9,799 bases of DNA, taken from positions 1-9,799 of the forward strand of contig CAJTZJ010000026.1 in NCBI GenBank assembly GCA_910583925.1, read 5' to 3'. Every line of letters begins with the position of its first letter. The first letter of the stretch is position 1. Position numbers and translations under genes: made by a program. The notes beneath the pieces were generated by a model that saw nothing but the letters and a program-made list of their open reading frames with translations, had not been told where the DNA came from and searched no databases. Shown piece after piece: positions 6,562 to 9,799 of this stretch. The stretch is from an uncultured Eubacterium sp. Its GTDB lineage: Bacteria > Bacillota > Clostridia > Oscillospirales > Acutalibacteraceae.

Positions 6562-8840
6562 TGCTTATTCGTCGAATAAAATCTATTAAAGATTTTGGAG
6601 TCTATCAAGATTTCAAATGGAGAGGTGATACACCTGACTTTGAAAATAAGAATATAATTTACGGTTGGAATTATTCAGGGAAAACGACATTATCTAGATT
6701 CTTCGATTTATTACCAGATATCGAAGAAGAACAGGCCAAACGTGTAGGCTATAAAGTAACAGTCTGTGATGATAAGGGATGTAGAACCGATTTTGAAACC
6801 GGAATTTCCGCCCTCTCTATACATGTTTTTAATAGCGATTACATTGAACAAAACTTACACTTTGAAAAAACTGATAATCCTAAAATTAAAGGAATCCTTT
6901 TCGACATTGGAGAGGCAACAAATGAAAAGCGGCAAAAACTCAATGATGTAAAAAGACAAATAGATGCTATAAACGCTTGGCTTTTATCAAATCATAATCA
7001 CATAGATGCTTTTGAGCTATTCGATAAGATATTTACAAGCGAGGCTAGAATAATAAAAAATGATATTTTTTTAAGCGCGATTGAATTTAATAGGACTCAT
7101 TTTAAGAAAATAATTGAGGAATTAGATTTGACGAAGTTAGATGCTTACATAATTTCTGATTCCAATGAACTGAATGAAATCAAATCGAATGCCTTGGCAA
7201 AAAATCCAATGGCGACCATTGAATATGCCCCTATTTCATTTGATATCCAATCTCTTATTAACGAAGTAAATGAATTATTAATCTATAGTCCAGTCGAAGT
7301 TAAGGACGAACCCTTATTGTCTTCTTCCTCAGAATTATATCAATGGGGATTAACCGGCTTAAAATATTACTCACAAAATCCCCATGTTTCAATTTGTGCT
7401 TTCTGTGGGAATCCAATTAAGCCGCATAGAATTGATGAATTAAATCGATTTTATTCTAATGAAGCAGCACGGTTGCGTACCCGTATTAATAATCTAATTC
7501 ATAGACTTAATGCTTTATCAGAAGAGATTAGCTACCAAAAAAATATAACTATTAGCACTAATGATATTATCGAGAGTTTACGAATCAAATTTGATGTCAA
7601 AAAGGCTGCTTTAGTTAAATCTATATCTGAAATAGGGAATGTTCTAAATAGCATTATATCAAATCTGAACTCTAAGATAGATTCATACCTATTTGAAAAG
7701 ATGCCTGCTCTCGATTTTCCTAAAAACATATGGGAAGAATATCAGTCTTGTGTGAAAGACTTATTATCAATAATAAGAATACATAATAGTACCGTTGCTG
7801 ATTTTAAATCAGTTAAGGACAAAGCAATTTCAGATTTGAAAAAGCATTGCGTTGCACGCGTACTAAAAGAAAGAGAATACACTGCTGCTAGACGACGGAA
7901 AGAACGTCAAGAAAGAGAGATTCAGGAAAGAAATAGAGAGCTTACACAACTAAAGTCATTATTTGAATCACTACAAGCTGAACTCAAATCGTTGTCAAAA
8001 GGCAAAGATAATCTAAACAGATTTATTCAGTTATTTCTAGGCAGAGAAGACCTAGAAATACATACCACAGAAGATAATTTCTTTATATTAAAGCGTGGTA
8101 ATGCAATCGCAACTCGATTAAGTGAAGGAGAAAAAACAGCAATCGCATTGTCATATTTTCTAGTTAACCTAGAGAGTTTGAAAGCTGATGGTGAATTAAA
8201 GAAATCAATCATTTTCATAGATGATCCCATTTCAAGTTTAGACGCAAACCATATTGCACAAGTATCATCATTAATCAATAGTTTCTTCTTCATCCCTAAT
8301 GGCAACAGTGTAATTGATAATTTTGCCCAACTTTTTATATGCACACATAATTTCGAGTTTTTTTCTTTCATAAAGGATGCACATAATATTAAACGAAATA
8401 ATAATTCGTCACAGTGTAGGATATTTATGTTGCAACGAAAATCAGAAAGATGTGTTGAAATCACTAAGTTGCCCAATACATTTGATAAATACAATTCAGA
8501 ATATTTATTCTTGTTTTCAGAGATTTACAAATATTATAAGGCTGGTTGCCCGATTGAAATGTCATATATGATGCCCAATGTTATAAGGCGATTCTTAGAG
8601 ATATATACGAGAATAAAATTGCCTGGAAATCATGATGAAATTGATAATCGTGTAAGACGTTTAATGAAAGATGGTGTTAATGAGTTAAAAATTCTGCATC
8701 ATTTTTCTCATTTTACTTCTTTAGAACGAGTTACAAAGCATTCTGAGATAATACTGCAATTACCCGACATTACAGCGGATTTGTTTAAATTACTTCAGAA
8801 AGATCAAGATCATCTTAATTCACTAATCGAGGGGATATAG
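6561..8840 (+). CDS. RloC-like ABC ATPase with zinc-hook motif and putative anticodon-nuclease domain
   Basis: A 759-residue protein of the AAA_13/RloC type. The ABC ATPase head is split: Walker A GWNYSGKTT (35-43), signature LSEGE (520-524), Walker B IIFIDDP with D554 and D555, D-loop SSLD, then a switch histidine in ICTHNFEF. Between them are coiled-coil-like stretches (about 107-150, 292-325 and 435-495) and CAFC (C279, C282), the position of the zinc hook in RloC. The C-terminus has R676-x-x-x-E680 (RRFLE) and HHFSH (713-717), about 33-37 residues on. This matches the order and spacing of the Arg-Glu-His triad of the PrrC/RloC anticodon nucleases, which cut tRNA and arrest translation. 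ATG overlaps the nuclease stop by one base. The gene is the most AT-rich in the window. Head and zinc-hook identification is strong; tRNA cleavage is inferred from motif spacing. Confidence 0.8.
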   Translation: MLIRRIKSIKDFGVYQDFKWRGDTPDFENKNIIYGWNYSGKTTLSRFFDLLPDIEEEQAKRVGYKVTVCDDKGCRTDFETGISALSIHVFNSDYIEQNLHFEKTDNPKIKGILFDIGEATNEKRQKLNDVKRQIDAINAWLLSNHNHIDAFELFDKIFTSEARIIKNDIFLSAIEFNRTHFKKIIEELDLTKLDAYIISDSNELNEIKSNALAKNPMATIEYAPISFDIQSLINEVNELLIYSPVEVKDEPLLSSSSELYQWGLTGLKYYSQNPHVSICAFCGNPIKPHRIDELNRFYSNEAARLRTRINNLIHRLNALSEEISYQKNITISTNDIIESLRIKFDVKKAALVKSISEIGNVLNSIISNLNSKIDSYLFEKMPALDFPKNIWEEYQSCVKDLLSIIRIHNSTVADFKSVKDKAISDLKKHCVARVLKEREYTAARRRKERQEREIQERNRELTQLKSLFESLQAELKSLSKGKDNLNRFIQLFLGREDLEIHTTEDNFFILKRGNAIATRLSEGEKTAIALSYFLVNLESLKADGELKKSIIFIDDPISSLDANHIAQVSSLINSFFFIPNGNSVIDNFAQLFICTHNFEFFSFIKDAHNIKRNNNSSQCRIFMLQRKSERCVEITKLPNTFDKYNSEYLFLFSEIYKYYKAGCPIEMSYMMPNVIRRFLEIYTRIKLPGNHDEIDNRVRRLMKDGVNELKILHHFSHFTSLERVTKHSEIILQLPDITADLFKLLQKDQDHLNSLIEGI

Positions 8841-9146
8841 GAGAGTCATTTGAAAGAATTGGCTTCCCTTATAAAAATTATATATGCGTTCCTTGGCATT
8901 GGAACTGCCAATTATTCATCTTGAACATTGATATCGCTTCGTAAGCATTAACTACATCGCATGAATATGTCTTATAGGGTAAACATAGTCAAATCAGCAC
9001 AATTAAAAATACTCAACGTATATTAAATATATAAAAAGTCTTTGTCTGTGTTTGTTTATAACTTTCCATAAAGTACAAATTTAGTACAATTACAAACTTA
9101 CTATTTATTGATATTCAAATATTTAAAATCAATAATAGAAATTTAA
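8841..9146. other. AT-rich non-coding stretch after the defence operon
   Basis: I see no gene on either strand. A weak hairpin lies near 8888-8911, and the stretch 8990-9160 is extremely AT-rich. A GTAC-flanked motif is at 9073-9087. A near-match to the -7 element (TAACTTTC, 9059-9066) lacks both the final G and a properly spaced -33 element. The change to G+C-richer sequence near 9160 looks like a junction between DNA of different origin. Confidence 0.5.
8888..8911 (+). terminator. Weak candidate terminator or attenuating hairpin after the ATPase gene
   Basis: Two mutually exclusive stems overlap: GTTCC (8888-8892) with GGAAC (8901-8905), and TTGGCA (8893-8898) with TGCCAA (8906-8911). Only a poor T-rich tail (TTATTCATCTT) follows. 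It lies about 50 bases after the operon's last stop and is the only candidate end signal there. Confidence 0.3.
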
Positions 9147-9572
9147 GCAAAATATATTCCCGTAGAAAAAGACAAGCCGGATGAACCGAGCAAGCAAGAG
9201 AAACAGCAGGATGCGCCAAAGGAGCAATCCGAATATTTCGATGCAGAATTACTTTCGCTTATTCATAAAGTCTGTGTGGGGGAACAGTTTGAAGATATTG
9301 CAACGCAGGACTTCTATGCCAACATGAACCTATACCCCGGTGAAAAGGGACTAAAAATCAAGGCACGAGAAAAAATACGGGTGTGTTACCTGATATTCCT
9401 GATGAGTGAAAGACTGCCCAAACAAGACAGGGATAAATGGAAGAATATAATCCTGAAACAGCTGGATATTGACGAGAACTACTACAAGTCAAAGTACAAG
9501 GAACCGGTGTCGGATTTTCCAAGTGACAGTAACCAGAAGTTCGCCAAAGAAATGGACGCAATATTCCGATAA
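9147..9572 (+). pseudogene. 5'-truncated gene fragment, function not recognised
   Basis: The frame is open from just after a TAA at 9144-9146 to the TAA at 9570-9572 and encodes about 141 residues. The only initiator-type codon is GTG at 9276, without a ribosome-binding block, and it lies inside sequence that already reads as protein: a charged linker (KDKPDEPSKQEKQQ, from about 9168) runs into YFDAELLSLIHKVCVGEQFEDI. I therefore read it as the C-terminal part of a longer gene cut near 9160, where composition jumps. The rest is soluble and helical, with DFYANMNLYPGEKG and a helix around ERLPKQDRDKW. It has no domain I recognise and no membrane segment. A complete small gene starting at GTG 9276 (98 residues) is the alternative. 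A strong terminator follows 39 bases after the stop. Confidence 0.5.
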
Positions 9573-9611
9573 TCCGTGATACACCCTGATATTTTACGAA
9601 ATTACCACTTT

Positions 9612-9645
9612 TACCACTCAAATTAATTTTTGAGTGGTATTTTTA
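9612..9645 (+). terminator. Rho-independent terminator after the gene fragment
   Basis: TACCACTCAAA (9612-9622) pairs perfectly with TTTGAGTGGTA (9629-9639) around a 6-base TTAATT loop, and a TTTTT run follows. The A-rich left arm would make it work in the reverse direction as well. It shows that the upstream fragment keeps the end of a once normal transcription unit. Confidence 0.85.
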
Positions 9646-9718
9646 TTATCTGATATTCAGAGAAATAATAAAACATTCCATTTATACCAACCACATCCTT
9701 TCCACTCACTCCCCTATC

Positions 9719-9799
9719 TAATTTTGCATCGTTCGAGAACAGAGATAACAGCCAGTGCGCAGGGCTGATTGTTTAACGGCTAAATAGATTGAACGATGA
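9719..9799 (+). promoter_or_regulatory. Promoter and structured leader of a gene beyond the window
   Basis: TAATTTTG (9719-9726) fits the Bacteroidetes -7 consensus; the -33 region is poor. Downstream, CAGCC (9749-9753) pairs with GGCTG (9763-9767). CATCGTTC (9727-9734) is the exact reverse complement of GAACGATG (9791-9798) at the very end of the window. The leader could fold into one nested structure, with the last ATG (9796-9798) in the closing stem. Whether that ATG starts a gene cannot be seen. Confidence 0.45.

Noticed and set aside
8027..8494. Reverse-strand frame of 155 codons opposite the ATPase gene
   Set aside because: The forward strand encodes the ABC signature, Walker B and switch histidine across the same stretch.
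9041..9066. Possible promoter TTTG ... TAACTTTC before the gene fragment
   Set aside because: The spacer is only 14 bases and the -7 element lacks its final G. The downstream frame has no usable start.
9727..9745. tRNA-like GTTCGAGAAC motif near the right edge
   Set aside because: It resembles a T-loop only superficially. No acceptor, D or anticodon arms can be built around it.

Overview
The window looks like a genomic island in a member of the Bacteroidales (Bacteroides, Parabacteroides, Prevotella or a relative). The evidence is the -7 promoter element TAnnTTTG, seen as TAACTTTG at 242-249 and 2657-2664 and as TAATTTTG at 9719-9726, together with a tyrosine recombinase of the long-N-terminus Bacteroidetes type. 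Base composition is mosaic by eye. The recombinase and the 9160-9572 fragment are richer in G+C. The three defence genes between them are AT-rich, most of all the third.

Layout. 1-274: non-coding, with the recombinase promoter. 275-1519: a tyrosine recombinase with all catalytic residues. 1520-2656: more than 1.1 kb without a gene, but dense in structure. It holds a 16-bp inverted repeat right after the recombinase stop, a rho-independent terminator, a large two-part palindrome, paired 16-bp direct repeats around a perfect 12-bp palindrome, and a degenerate TGAN tandem tract. 2657-8840: one promoter and three overlapping genes. These are a fused cytosine-C5 plus adenine-N6 DNA methyltransferase, an HNH nuclease, and an RloC-like ABC ATPase. 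The ATPase carries a CxxC zinc-hook motif and a C-terminal Arg-Glu-His set like that of the PrrC/RloC anticodon nucleases. 8841-9146: AT-rich non-coding. 9147-9572: an open frame without a credible start, probably a 5'-truncated gene, followed by a strong terminator. 9719-9799: the promoter and structured leader of a gene that lies beyond the window.

How the genes may work together (inference). The fused methyltransferase and HNH nuclease resemble the logic of the type IIS systems Alw26I, Eco31I and Esp3I, where C is methylated on one strand and A on the other strand of an asymmetric site, and where Eco31I cuts with an HNH active site. The RloC-like protein, translationally coupled to the nuclease, would be a second line of defence that cuts tRNA anticodons when restriction is defeated or DNA is damaged. 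An alternative is that the HNH protein and the ATPase act together, as in Septu-type ATPase/HNH pairs, with the methyltransferase marking self. The tight ATGA and TAATG overlaps put all three under one control. A palindrome at the predicted transcription start and an imperfectly repeated leader suggest regulated expression. The recombinase could have delivered the module or could be a local invertase; the window does not decide.
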